Shown here piece after piece: positions 18,101 through 27,063 of a stretch of 64,000 nucleotides of DNA. The position numbers and the translations under genes were made by a program. Below the pieces are notes generated by a model. That model ran no database searches. It was not told where the DNA came from and saw nothing but the letters and a program-made list of their open reading frames with translations. Positions within the stretch are counted from its first letter, which is position 1. Each line of letters begins with the position of its first letter. This DNA is from Geothermovivens sp964644845 (GTDB lineage: Bacteria; Zhuqueibacterota; Zhuqueibacteria; Oleimicrobiales; Geothermoviventaceae): positions 87,823-151,822 of the forward strand of contig CAZXXS010000012.1 in the NCBI GenBank assembly GCA_964644845.1, in the 5' to 3' direction.

Positions 18101-19282
18101 TCACTTCCTCCGCCGCAGGCGAATCAGGCTGGACAACTCCTGGTAGCGCGCGTACCGTTCCGGTTCCTTCAACTTCATTTGCTCGATTCTCTCCTGAGCA
18201 GTCGCAATGAGCGCAGCCAGAAGTGTAACCAGAAGCGTCGCTGAGGCCACAATCAATGCTCGTTTCGGCTTAGCTTTGCGCTGAGGTGGAACAGCGTAAT
18301 CGAGCACCTGCACGACCGGGGTCGTTTTTGCCTCACGGATACGAGCTTGTTCGTACTGCTGCATTAGGAACTCGTACAGCTTGCTCTGGACTTCTACTTC
18401 CCGGTAGAGTCGAGCGTATTCCATTGCCACATCCGGGATGTGCTGGAACGGAATCATTACCCCTTCGTTACCGCTCTTGTCATCTAAAGAGCTGACGGGG
18501 CCAAACTTCATGGAGGCCAATTGCCGCTTCAGCTCTTCCAGCTGGAAACGAAGGCGTCTCACCTCATCATGCTTCGGCGAGAGATACCGCGATTTCACTC
18601 CGAGCTCTACTTCTGTAGCATAAATCTTCGCTTGCACTTCCGCCGCGTTTTCGATTTCAGCCTGGGTTTGACTCGGCAGATCAATTGCACCGTAGCGCAG
18701 GCTGAACTCTTTCAGTTTCTCTTCTGCCCGCGCCAGATCGCGCTTATTCTGCTCCAAACGCCGGCCGATGAAAATGCGGTCGTTTCTCGCTTTTTCTACA
18801 TCGAAATGTGTGAGCAGACTGTCCAAGAGCCGTACGTACTCGTTTGCCATTGCGGCAGCACCTTGCGGCTTCCTGTCCAGTACGGAAACACTGATCGTAT
18901 TCTCTTCGTTGATTTCGATGTTGGTTTTGTTTCGAATGTATTTCAGAGCGTCATCCAGCCTCTTTTTGTGGTAACGGTTCATGATGTCGAATTTCTGAAT
19001 CACCTTCTCCGCCACAACACGACTCTCCAGGACGGCCTTGTATTTAAGTGTCTCTTCCGAGAAACCCAGCAAGTTGAATGAACCCATGGGCAACGCTTGC
19101 TCAAGACCGAAAAGCCCAAGGTCTTTCCTTGGAGGCATGATTGTGGCGGTAGCACGATACCATTTGGGCAAAAGCAGGCTAACCGTCACGGAAACAATAG
19201 CTGCGATCAAAAAAGCCCCGCCAACAAACCGTTTTCTCTTCGCAATAACGTACGCAAAATCGAGCAACGTCCAGTCTCGCAT
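18101..19282 (-). CDS. Wzz/GumC-like chain-length determinant protein
   Basis: A 393-aa polysaccharide co-polymerase. It has an N-terminal cytoplasmic WTLLDFAYVIAKRK, one membrane helix (FLIAAIVSVTVSLLLP), the Wzz periplasmic domain, and long coiled-coil helices (about residues 160-260, VRRLRFQLEELKRQLASM). Pro-rich VLDYAVPPQRKAKPKRALI precedes a second membrane helix. No C-terminal tyrosine kinase domain is fused. ATG 19282 follows GGAAG at 8 nt; an upstream frame would overlap the Wza gene. It should set chain length and bridge to the Wza channel. Confidence 0.9.
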   Translation of the reverse strand: MRDWTLLDFAYVIAKRKRFVGGAFLIAAIVSVTVSLLLPKWYRATATIMPPRKDLGLFGLEQALPMGSFNLLGFSEETLKYKAVLESRVVAEKVIQKFDIMNRYHKKRLDDALKYIRNKTNIEINEENTISVSVLDRKPQGAAAMANEYVRLLDSLLTHFDVEKARNDRIFIGRRLEQNKRDLARAEEKLKEFSLRYGAIDLPSQTQAEIENAAEVQAKIYATEVELGVKSRYLSPKHDEVRRLRFQLEELKRQLASMKFGPVSSLDDKSGNEGVMIPFQHIPDVAMEYARLYREVEVQSKLYEFLMQQYEQARIREAKTTPVVQVLDYAVPPQRKAKPKRALIVASATLLVTLLAALIATAQERIEQMKLKEPERYARYQELSSLIRLRRRK

Positions 19283-19311
19283 GTTCTGTCTTCCGATTCC
19301 AGGATAGCGGT

Positions 19312-20628
19312 TCAAATCACGCCGATGGCTTTTGCGGCCAGAATGATCGATGCAATCCCCGACGTGATACTCAAATAGTCCATCCACTTCCTTCGAGGAG
19401 TTTCTGGGACAACGATGAAATCACCTCTCTCCACAGGCTCACCAGGACCTTTGGCCCACTTACCCGTGCGAACGTGGTACACTTTTGCCGCGTTGATGTT
19501 TGCGCTTTCCCGAGTCCCACCTGCCATCCCCACGTAGTCAAGTACCGTAAACCCCTCCATGAAAGGTTGATTTCCCGGGACCTGGACAGCGCCGGACACG
19601 TAGACATACCGGTGCAGCATAGGTATCACTACGATGTCTCCAGGCTTCAACAGAGAATGGGCCCCAAGGCCTTGACTCTGTTCACCATCCGACAACAGGT
19701 TCACACGGTGCAACTTCCGGCCATGCGGGCTTTCTCGTAGCACTACGACGTCGTCCAGTTTGAACATCCGAAAATAGGCCGTAAACCTCCTCAGAAAGCT
19801 CCAAATGGTCTCGGCAGGCCGGAGCTTGTAATAACCAGCCAGCTCGCTGAGTCCTTCCACTCGCACTAACGGTCCCGAAAACTCAATGGGCGGCACGTAG
19901 ATTACATCGCCATCCCGTACAAATATATCTTGCTTCAATGACCCTTCGTTCAGACACTTCAGATAGTCGAGGGTATCCACAGTCCCATCACGATGGCGGA
20001 TCTCAATGTGGCCCTTGTTGCTCCACGGCGTGAAGCCCTCAGCCATTTGAATAAGCCGGGAAACACGGTCCACCGGGGTTGCAACATAAGTGTCCGCTTT
20101 TTGGACCTCTCCGAGCACGTGCACACGAATCGGTCGAAGGCGTGCCAAACTGATCGTAACTTTGGCGAGCCGGTACTTCTGGCGGCTTAGCTTCCTAACG
20201 AGCGACTTTGTCTCGGCCAAGGTCTTTCCTGCTACGTCAATTATCCCCAGCGTGGGGATTACAAGCTTACCCTCGGGACTAACGATGAACTCTTGACTGA
20301 ACACCTCGCCTCCGTAGATGGTCACGGAAAAGACGTCGCCGGGACCAACCACGTACTCGGTATCCGACACCGCCCCTTCCAGCGCCTGAATCTCGTCGTA
20401 GGCTGAAGGTACCTTCCTTTCCATCGCAGAGGGTTTGAGAAATTCCTCTTGCTCCTTGCGGAGTGGAGATGATTTCTGCGGAGGGGTTCCTTGCTGAGTC
20501 TGGGCACCAGCTGATCCTGTCAGCCCGTTCAACAGAAGCACGAAAACAACCCCAAAGGCGAATGAAAGGTCAAAAATCCGCCGCTTTTTCTTGTCCATCG
20601 TCCGTGGGCGATGCAAAGGCAAAGTCAC
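19312..20628 (-). CDS. Wza-like outer-membrane polysaccharide export protein
   Basis: Up to 438 aa. A basic stretch (DKKKRR) and hydrophobic signal (FAFGVVFVLLLNGLTGSAGA) lead into the Poly_export domain (YVVGPGDVFSVTIYGG), followed by SLBB domains (RVHVLGEVQKADTY, YVSGAVQVPGNQP) and a short hydrophobic C terminus. It forms the export channel with the Wzz-like protein. GTG 20628 is close to AAGGAG (3 nt), TTG 20622 lies at 9 nt, and ATG 20598 gives the most natural signal peptide, so the exact start is uncertain. No lipobox cysteine is evident, unlike E. coli Wza. Confidence 0.88.
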   Translation of the reverse strand: MTLPLHRPRTMDKKKRRIFDLSFAFGVVFVLLLNGLTGSAGAQTQQGTPPQKSSPLRKEQEEFLKPSAMERKVPSAYDEIQALEGAVSDTEYVVGPGDVFSVTIYGGEVFSQEFIVSPEGKLVIPTLGIIDVAGKTLAETKSLVRKLSRQKYRLAKVTISLARLRPIRVHVLGEVQKADTYVATPVDRVSRLIQMAEGFTPWSNKGHIEIRHRDGTVDTLDYLKCLNEGSLKQDIFVRDGDVIYVPPIEFSGPLVRVEGLSELAGYYKLRPAETIWSFLRRFTAYFRMFKLDDVVVLRESPHGRKLHRVNLLSDGEQSQGLGAHSLLKPGDIVVIPMLHRYVYVSGAVQVPGNQPFMEGFTVLDYVGMAGGTRESANINAAKVYHVRTGKWAKGPGEPVERGDFIVVPETPRRKWMDYLSITSGIASIILAAKAIGVI

Positions 20629-20774
20629 TCGCTCCTTATTAGAGGTTTCTTGAGCTACTGTGGATAAACTCTTCTGGCTCGTTTTAGCAGGCTTACACCT
20701 GGCACCAAGCCGGCACCGGCCAACTGAAGAACGCGGAAGCCAAAGAATTTTCCCTCCTCACACAATCACCCGGC

Positions 20775-22115
20775 CTAAAATCCCCTCCCCGACCCCAATC
20801 GAAATACCTTTCCTTTTGTCCCTTTCAGCCCCCTCGTTGCGTTGCGTGTGTCCACCACCATTTTGGCCTGGTTTACGATCTCCTGAAAGTCGTAGTCCGA
20901 ATGGTCTGTCGTAATCACCACGACATCCGCTGACTTCAGAAGATCAGGCGTTAGCTTCTGACTCCGCAGCTCATGCCCAACAACGCGTACTTCTGGCACG
21001 TAGGGATCATTGTACACCACATTCTTGGCGCCGCGCTGAAAGAGCAACTCCATCACCTTCAAGGCCGGTGAATTTCGCACATCATCGATGTCTTTTTTGA
21101 ACGCCACACCAAGGATTAAGATCTTCGCTTTTCCAAACGGCACCCCCGTCTCGCTGAGAGCGCGGCGGGTCATGCCCAACACGTAGAAGGGCATGTCTTC
21201 GTTCGTTTCCGCCGCCAACTCGATGAAATTGGTGTGGAAATCGTACTCGCGCGCTTTCCACGAAAGGTAGTACGGGTCCACAAGAATGCAGTGTCCTCCG
21301 ATCCCCGGACCAGGGTAAAAGGGCATGAAACCGAAAGGCTTGGTCGAGGCAGCTTCGATGACCTCCCAAATGTCAATGCCGCCCATTCGGTCACACATCC
21401 GGGCCAGCTCATTCACCAGCGCAATGTTCACGCTGCGGAAAATGTTCTCAAGCAACTTGGTCATCTCCGCTGCCCGCGGGCTGCTGACCACGTGGACGTG
21501 TTCCACAACCTGCTCAATCGCAAGCTTGGCCAATTCCGTGCACCGTGGCGTGACTCCCCCCACCACAATTGGCGTGTTCTTCGTGGTGAATTTCTTGTTG
21601 CCCGGGTCAATTCGCTCGGGCGAAAAGGCCAGGTGAAAATCTTCGCCGACCTTCAGGCCCGACTCTTCCAGCAAGGGCAAAACAACTTTCTCAGTGGTCT
21701 CAGGAAAAGTTGTGCTTTTCAAGATCACAAGCTGGCCGATTCGCAAGCGTTTGCGAATTTCGTCCGTCGCAGCTTCAATGTAAGAGATGTCCGGATCCTT
21801 GTTCGGCGTGAAAGGGGTTGGCACGCAAATGTACACCACATCGCATTCGCCGACATGGCCAAACGTGTCGAACGCTCTGAACTTGCCGCTCTTCACAACC
21901 CGGGCCAGTTGCTCGTCGGGAATGTCGATGATGTAGTTCTCACCCCGGTTCAGCTTGTCAACTTTGCTCCGGTCAACATCGAAACCGCACGTTGTGAAGC
22001 CTTTCTCCGCATACTCCACGGCCAGCGGGAGCCCCACATAGCCGAGTCCGATGATTCCGATTCGCGCGGTTTTGTCCCGAATCTTGGCTTCGAGTGATTT
22101 GCCCTGATTGTCCAC
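20775..22115 (-). CDS. UDP-N-acetylglucosamine/UDP-sugar 6-dehydrogenase (WbpA-type)
   Basis: A 446-aa nucleotide-sugar dehydrogenase. The N-terminal NAD fold is IGIIGLGYVGLPLAVEYAEKG, and CVPTPF and STTFPETTEK follow. The catalytic cysteine lies in GPGIGGHCILVDPYYLSW, the form typical of UDP-GlcNAc/ManNAc-type rather than UDP-glucose enzymes. The C-terminal domain has GVAFKKDIDDVRNSPAL. It oxidises C6 to a uronic acid, giving UDP-GlcNAcA if assigned correctly, and so feeds the oxidoreductase, aminotransferase and acetyltransferase downstream. GTG 22115 follows GGGGAGCAA. Confidence 0.92.
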   Translation of the reverse strand: MDNQGKSLEAKIRDKTARIGIIGLGYVGLPLAVEYAEKGFTTCGFDVDRSKVDKLNRGENYIIDIPDEQLARVVKSGKFRAFDTFGHVGECDVVYICVPTPFTPNKDPDISYIEAATDEIRKRLRIGQLVILKSTTFPETTEKVVLPLLEESGLKVGEDFHLAFSPERIDPGNKKFTTKNTPIVVGGVTPRCTELAKLAIEQVVEHVHVVSSPRAAEMTKLLENIFRSVNIALVNELARMCDRMGGIDIWEVIEAASTKPFGFMPFYPGPGIGGHCILVDPYYLSWKAREYDFHTNFIELAAETNEDMPFYVLGMTRRALSETGVPFGKAKILILGVAFKKDIDDVRNSPALKVMELLFQRGAKNVVYNDPYVPEVRVVGHELRSQKLTPDLLKSADVVVITTDHSDYDFQEIVNQAKMVVDTRNATRGLKGTKGKVFRLGSGRGF

Positions 22116-22138
22116 TTGCTCCCCTTTCTCCCCGCTTG

Positions 22139-23143
22139 TTAAAGATCCCTTTGATAGTGTTTTCGGTAGAACTCCAGGTATTCACCGCTCTTCAGCTTCT
22201 CCCACCACCAACGATTCTTCGCGTACCAGTCAATCGTCAAATCCATCGCCTGCTCAAAACTGCGTGAGGGAGACCACCCAAGCCGCTTGATTTTCGACCA
22301 ATCGAGCGAGTAGCGGCGATCGTGACCAGGGCGGTCCTTGACAAACGTCATCAACGAGCGCGGCTTGCCCAGCTTGTCGAGAATGTACTCGGTAATTTCC
22401 AGATTCGTTTTCTCGTTGCCAGCGCCGATGTTGTAGACCTCACCATCCTCCCCTTTCCTCATCACGACGTCGATGGCGGAGCAGTGATCTTCCACGTAAA
22501 TCCAGTCGCGGACGTTCAGCCCATCCCCGTAAATCGGCAGCTCCTTGTCGTCCAGCGCGTTCGTGATAAAGAGCGGGATGAGCTTCTCCGGGTACTGGTA
22601 AGGGCCGAAATTGTTGGAGCAGCGTGTGATGACCACGGGCATGCCGTACGTGACGTAGTACGAGTAGGCCAGGCGATCTCCGCCCGCTTTGGAAGCTGAG
22701 TAGGGACTCGAAGGCATTAAGGGATCGGTCTCTTTGAACGAGCCGTCCTCGATGCTGCCGTACACCTCATCCGTGCTGATCTGCACGAATTTCTTAACCC
22801 CGTGACGTTTGGCCGCTTCCAGAAGGACAAACACACCGAACATGTCCGTTCGGATGAAGTCGCCGGGAGCTCCGATGGACCTGTCGACGTGGCTTTCCGC
22901 AGCAAAATTCACCACCACATCCACGCCCGGCATCACTTCTTCCACCACTTTTTCGTCACAGATGTCCCCCTTCACGAAACGGTAGTTCGGGTTGTCCTCA
23001 ACATCGCGCAAGTTGTCCAGGTTGCCTGCGTACGTCAGCTTATCCAGATTAATCACCCGGACGTCGGGGTACTTGGCGAACAAGTAGCGAATGAAATTAC
23101 TCCCGATGAACCCCGCACCACCGGTAACCAAGAAGGTTTCCAT
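22139..23143 (-). CDS. rfbB: dTDP-glucose 4,6-dehydratase
   Basis: A 334-aa extended short-chain dehydrogenase. It has the NAD motif TGGAGFIGSNFIR, the sugar-nucleotide segment AAESHVDRSI, the active-site STDEVYG with YSASKAGGDRL (Tyr and Lys), and NNFGPYQYPEKLIPL, all characteristic of RmlB. It converts dTDP-glucose to dTDP-4-keto-6-deoxyglucose. ATG 23143 lies 6 nt after GTGGAG; an in-frame GTG 12 bases upstream is part of that ribosome site. RmlA and RmlD homologues are not in the window. Confidence 0.93.
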   Translation of the reverse strand: METFLVTGGAGFIGSNFIRYLFAKYPDVRVINLDKLTYAGNLDNLRDVEDNPNYRFVKGDICDEKVVEEVMPGVDVVVNFAAESHVDRSIGAPGDFIRTDMFGVFVLLEAAKRHGVKKFVQISTDEVYGSIEDGSFKETDPLMPSSPYSASKAGGDRLAYSYYVTYGMPVVITRCSNNFGPYQYPEKLIPLFITNALDDKELPIYGDGLNVRDWIYVEDHCSAIDVVMRKGEDGEVYNIGAGNEKTNLEITEYILDKLGKPRSLMTFVKDRPGHDRRYSLDWSKIKRLGWSPSRSFEQAMDLTIDWYAKNRWWWEKLKSGEYLEFYRKHYQRDL

Positions 23144-23619
23144 GATCAACTCCACTTCTTCCTGTCCCTACCCAGCGAATCCACTTGCCCTCGTCCTGCG
23201 GGGAATTTTGATGCTCCCAAAGAACCGCACAAACGGACGCTCTCTCAGCGCTAAGGCGAGGCAACTAGCAGCCCTTTCGTCTGCCCTGCAACGTCTCACT
23301 TCCCACCCGCCCTGGCAAAACGGATGTAAACACCACGCGCATTCTTACGACTAATTGCTGGTTCATTGCCGTGAGTGAACGCTGCACTGACCCTCACCCC
23401 AAACATTTCTCCCAAAAGGAAATGGTGTCGACACACACCCTTCCCCGTGACTTAGCTTCATTCCAACTCAACCTGCCGCCGCAAAAGCTCAGAATTCAGC
23501 CGAACCAGGAGCTTCTCACATCCCGGACGCCACTTTCTCAAGATAAGTAGATTCTTCTCAAGACGAATTCCCCCACGCTTGAGCTTGAGGCAGGGCTGTA
23601 AGCCAATCCATCTGGAAAC
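23144..23619. other. Intergenic region upstream of rfbB
   Basis: 476 nt between the deacetylase stop and rfbB. No plausible gene, tRNA or strong palindrome was seen. It is the largest gap in the polysaccharide region and probably holds the promoter of the rfbB-to-wza segment, but I cannot point to convincing boxes. Confidence 0.4.
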
Positions 23620-24708
23620 TTATTCATGAAAAGCCTGTACTTCGACCGTTTCTCCCGGGGCAATTTGAATCTCGGCCATGTTTTTGCGTTTCCTGCGGCA
23701 GGTTCGTGGAAAACGAGCCCGTAGACGTAGCTTGGTGCCTGTTGACTGCCACTTTCGCGGCAGCCGCAAGCATACTGTTAGCGGAATAATCGGCAAACCG
23801 GTGTACACGTCCGACAAGGATACCGCGAGGGCGCGGCCGTCCGGTTGGATTCTCACAGTAACCCGAGTCTGTTCCCGCTCGAGTACGTACCTTGCGATTT
23901 CCGCCTGAGTCGCCACCCAAATGGAGTCTGACCGTTGCTCAAGCTCGTCCATCAAATCCCGAAACAAGCCGTACGGAGCAACCGTGCTGGTGAAGGGTCC
24001 ATCCATCGACAAAGAATGCCAGTAGATGATTATCCAACCTCCGCACCTAATGGTTTCATCAAGGATCGGCCCGAAAGAAATACTGTCGTAGGGCGGGTAC
24101 ACCCCGTAGCCCCTTGCGCACGACAGCGTGCTACGCGTCACAGGACGACAATTGATCGCCGTGGCACTCCGCCCGTTGATCGCTCTCTGGCAGACGAAAT
24201 ATCGGCTTCCAATGGCGCGAAGCTCCGGCGTGCTACTTCCGTACGGGTAACAAAAGCTAACGACCCGAGCCAATCCCGGGATGCCGCTGGCCAGATCCTG
24301 CAGAGAGCGTCGCATTTCCTCCTCAGCCTCGTCGAGACTGATTTTCGCGAGATCGGGATGTGAACGAGTGTGGGATCCAATCTCATGACCATGCTCAAAT
24401 AGCCGTATCCACGCCTCCCAGTTACGGATGCACCCCGTGTTCAAATTAAAGGTACCACGAAAACCATATTCCTCCAGCGTTGGCGCCGCGAGCTGCCAGT
24501 GCGAAGCACGTGCATCATCGAAAGCAACCGAAACCGCGGCTCTTTTCCCTCCAAGCCAATAGCTAACCTCACCTTGCCCCTGGTAGCTCACCTCGACTGG
24601 CAAGGCAAGTGTAGGCTCCGTCGGATTTCGCGTACAAGCCAGCAACAGGAAACTGCCGCAGCCGAGCGACAGGAAAATTCGTTGCCACCGACTCAATCCG
24701 AATCCCAT
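23620..24708 (-). CDS. Polysaccharide deacetylase (NodB-like) lipoprotein
   Basis: A 362-aa protein. A lipoprotein signal FLSLGCGSFLLLACT (lipobox LLAC) is followed by a NodB fold: SVAFDDAR (general base and metal Asp), GTFNLN, and the metal-binding HEIGSHTRSHPDL. FCYPYGSS and WIIIYWHSL complete the barrel. The first motif lacks the usual FDDG glycine. It probably removes acetyl groups from a periplasmic or surface polysaccharide. The basic C-terminal stretch (KLRLRARFPRTCRRKRKN) is unusual. ATG 24708 is 9 nt after GGAGGGG. Confidence 0.85.
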   Translation of the reverse strand: MGFGLSRWQRIFLSLGCGSFLLLACTRNPTEPTLALPVEVSYQGQGEVSYWLGGKRAAVSVAFDDARASHWQLAAPTLEEYGFRGTFNLNTGCIRNWEAWIRLFEHGHEIGSHTRSHPDLAKISLDEAEEEMRRSLQDLASGIPGLARVVSFCYPYGSSTPELRAIGSRYFVCQRAINGRSATAINCRPVTRSTLSCARGYGVYPPYDSISFGPILDETIRCGGWIIIYWHSLSMDGPFTSTVAPYGLFRDLMDELEQRSDSIWVATQAEIARYVLEREQTRVTVRIQPDGRALAVSLSDVYTGLPIIPLTVCLRLPRKWQSTGTKLRLRARFPRTCRRKRKNMAEIQIAPGETVEVQAFHE

Positions 24709-24877
24709 GGCAGCGCACCCCTCCACATCAGGTCGTCAAGCTGCAGGGGCTGCCCCCTGCCAAACCGCCACGCCGCCGGCGTCCCCACCGGGCAAAACAG
24801 AAACAAACTCTTCCCGCCTTCGCATCTTGCACTGCCTCACCCTGCCCCACGCGCGCAGAAATCTTACTTACACACCC

Positions 24878-25333
24878 TCACCCCATCTTGATCTCCCAGT
24901 CGTACGGAATATCCGGGCTGTCGTACGGCACGCGGTGTTCGTCCGGGTGTTCGTAGTTGTATTTCTGACTCACCGTGTTCACCACGATGGCTTCTTTCTG
25001 GCCAATGCACTTCCAGCCGTGGTAAACCCCTTTGGGCACATGAATCAGCATCGGGTTGTGCTCACCGATGAAAAACTCATTCACCTCGCCCTTCGTCGGT
25101 GAGCCCTCACGCGCGTCGTACAGAACCACTTTCAACATGCCGTACACAACGGCAATGTTGTCTTCCTGCTTCAGATGGTAGTGCCAGCCCTTGATCACGC
25201 CGGGGTACGTGGTGGTCATGTAGACCTGACCGAATCGTGTGAATTCCGGGTCGTCCTCCCGAAGGATTTCCATCAAGCGACCACGCTCGTCAGGGATTAC
25301 CCGCAGTTTCTTCACACGGACGCCGTCAATCAT
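24878..25333 (-). CDS. RmlC-like dTDP-sugar epimerase-family cupin
   Basis: A 151-aa single-domain cupin of the dTDP-4-dehydrorhamnose 3,5-epimerase family, with PDERGRLMEILRED, the YPGVIKGWHYHLKQEDN strand carrying a histidine, HVPKGVYHGWKC, and NTVSQKYNYEHPDEHRVPYD. It is shorter than classical RmlC (about 180 aa) and may act on the RfbB product as a 3,5-, 3- or ketoisomerase-type enzyme. ATG 25333 is 5 nt after GGAGG. It is the most upstream gene of the polysaccharide region. Confidence 0.82.
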   Translation of the reverse strand: MIDGVRVKKLRVIPDERGRLMEILREDDPEFTRFGQVYMTTTYPGVIKGWHYHLKQEDNIAVVYGMLKVVLYDAREGSPTKGEVNEFFIGEHNPMLIHVPKGVYHGWKCIGQKEAIVVNTVSQKYNYEHPDEHRVPYDSPDIPYDWEIKMG

Positions 25334-25432
25334 GTTGCCCTCCATCAAGAAGTTAACTTACGAAACAGCCGACCAAAAATCAATCGGTTTGTCCTCGGTC
25401 TCAACCACAACTGAGCACCGAACTTACCGTCC

Positions 25433-26587
25433 TCAGCGTCGACCTCCCGACAAAGTCGGTCCCTCTTGACCAAGATCCTCTGCGAGATCTCCATCCCGTC
25501 CAGGGCTGCCGGTTGTACTCCTTTCCATTCTCGCCAGGCGTCGCAAAGCCGCCATCTGTTCCCGCTGGCCGATTTGCGCCTTTTCAACCGCCTTCCTCAA
25601 AAGGTCGATCGTCCTGTCGTAGGTTTCTCTGTCCACAGGGTACGGGTGCCCATCCTTACCACCATGTGCAAAACTGTAGCGCGCTGGATCACGGAAACTC
25701 GGTGGTGTGCCGTACAGGATCTCGGAAAGCAAACTCAGCGCCCGAAGTGTCTTGCCACCCACACCCGGCATGCCAAGAAGGGCCTCAAAATTCTCCGGCT
25801 GCCGTTCGTACGTCTTCGCAAAAATCGACTCGAGGCGATCAGGTCTGACGTCCGCTAACAGAATGTGATGCCTTCGCGGCAATTTCAGGCTCGGCAGCCG
25901 TTTCAGATCCGCCACAAGCTTGTCGGGCCTTTCTCGGGCCAATTCCGTTACCACCTCCCGAGCCGGATCGCTTTCCTGCGCCACCAGATTCAGGGCCTGA
26001 CCGCGCTCGACACTGACCACCCCGGTGTGTGGCTCGTTCACAAACTCCTTGAGTGCATCGCTCAGCCAGTGGTACCGTCTGGCCCAGCCCGTGCTCTCAT
26101 TCATGCCTTGCTGAACAACCGCCCACTTGCCCTCACTGGTCACCACAAAGGTGTGATGGTAAATCTGGTAACCATCCTGCACGGCGTTGTTGTCGACCTT
26201 CGCCGACATCCGGCTGGCGTAGACCAGCGCCTCGCCTGGTAAACCGTAGCGATCAGCGACCCTTTCAATCTCCTCGGGCGTTTTTCTCGACGCTCTTCCC
26301 TTGCCGCCACACACAAAGATCCCGAGCTCCGGCCCAGTTTTTTTCAGTGCTTCTTTGAAAGCGCCACAGACAGTGGTTGTAACGCCGCTGGAGTGCCAGT
26401 CGAAACCAAGAAGCGCCCCCAGAGCCTGGAACCAGAAGGGATCAGCCAGCTTTCGCAGGAACTCGTCCCTCCCCTGTTCCAGCACGATGGCCGCCGCGAT
26501 CTCCCGCGCCAGCGCAACCATTCGCTGGAAGAGCCACGCAGGCGCTCTGCCACCGTGGAGCGGAAGCTGTGCTGTTCCAGTCCTCAC
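25433..26587 (-). CDS. DUF763 family protein
   Basis: A 384-aa member of DUF763, recognisable from TGTAQLPLHGGRAPAWLFQRM at the N terminus, CGGKGRASRKTPEEI, SRMSAKVDNNAVQDGYQIYHH and WAVVQQGM. A helix-hairpin-helix-like element (ALLGMPGVGGKTLRALS, near residue 300) suggests nucleic-acid contact. The function of the family is not established. The C terminus is a charged, low-complexity tail. GTG 26587 overlaps the upstream phosphodiesterase stop as GTGA; a longer frame would run through that gene. Confidence 0.85.
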   Translation of the reverse strand: MRTGTAQLPLHGGRAPAWLFQRMVALAREIAAAIVLEQGRDEFLRKLADPFWFQALGALLGFDWHSSGVTTTVCGAFKEALKKTGPELGIFVCGGKGRASRKTPEEIERVADRYGLPGEALVYASRMSAKVDNNAVQDGYQIYHHTFVVTSEGKWAVVQQGMNESTGWARRYHWLSDALKEFVNEPHTGVVSVERGQALNLVAQESDPAREVVTELARERPDKLVADLKRLPSLKLPRRHHILLADVRPDRLESIFAKTYERQPENFEALLGMPGVGGKTLRALSLLSEILYGTPPSFRDPARYSFAHGGKDGHPYPVDRETYDRTIDLLRKAVEKAQIGQREQMAALRRLARMERSTTGSPGRDGDLAEDLGQEGPTLSGGRR

Positions 26588-27063
26588 AACTCTACGATTT
26601 CCACTTCGTTTGTCTCCGTGTCCCAGAAAGCTACGGTACGTCTCCCGTTGAGCCAGCCCCCACACTCACCCGGATTGATCACCAACGTTTTGCCCGTGCG
26701 CGTCACGTCAATCTCGTGCGTGTGCCCGTAAATCACAACGTCGTACAGTCCGCTCACCTTGAGCGCTTCCAGGTTGTGAGGCTCGTGCAAGACCAACACG
26801 CGTTTGCCTTCCACGCTCAACGTGTACGGAGGCTGAAAAATCTTGCCTTCGAACGTCCGCGCCAACCCTAACCGCTCACCATCGTTGTTGCCAAAGACCA
26901 TCACCAAGGGAGCTTTGAGATCGGAAAGAGCGCGCTGCACAAACGGTGCCACCAGATCGCCGGCGTGAATCACCAGTCCCACCTGGCGACGGTTGAAGCG
27001 TTCCACTGCTTTTCGCAAAGCGTCCAGATTGTCGTGCGAGTCCGACAGAATTCCCACGATCAT
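26584..27063 (-). CDS. MJ0936/YfcE-family metallophosphoesterase
   Basis: A 159-aa calcineurin-like phosphodiesterase with GILSDSHDN, IHAGDLVA, FGNNDGE, VLHEPHN and YGHTHEID, the complete dinuclear metal site. It starts at ATG 27063, overlapping the stop of the DUF429 gene (ATGA), and ends overlapping the GTG of DUF763 (GTGA). The open frame extends well upstream but that extension has no ribosome site and overlaps DUF429. Its sandwiching between a HhH-containing and an RNase H-like protein suggests a nucleic-acid or nucleotide substrate; this is inference. Confidence 0.9.
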   Translation of the reverse strand: MIVGILSDSHDNLDALRKAVERFNRRQVGLVIHAGDLVAPFVQRALSDLKAPLVMVFGNNDGERLGLARTFEGKIFQPPYTLSVEGKRVLVLHEPHNLEALKVSGLYDVVIYGHTHEIDVTRTGKTLVINPGECGGWLNGRRTVAFWDTETNEVEIVEL

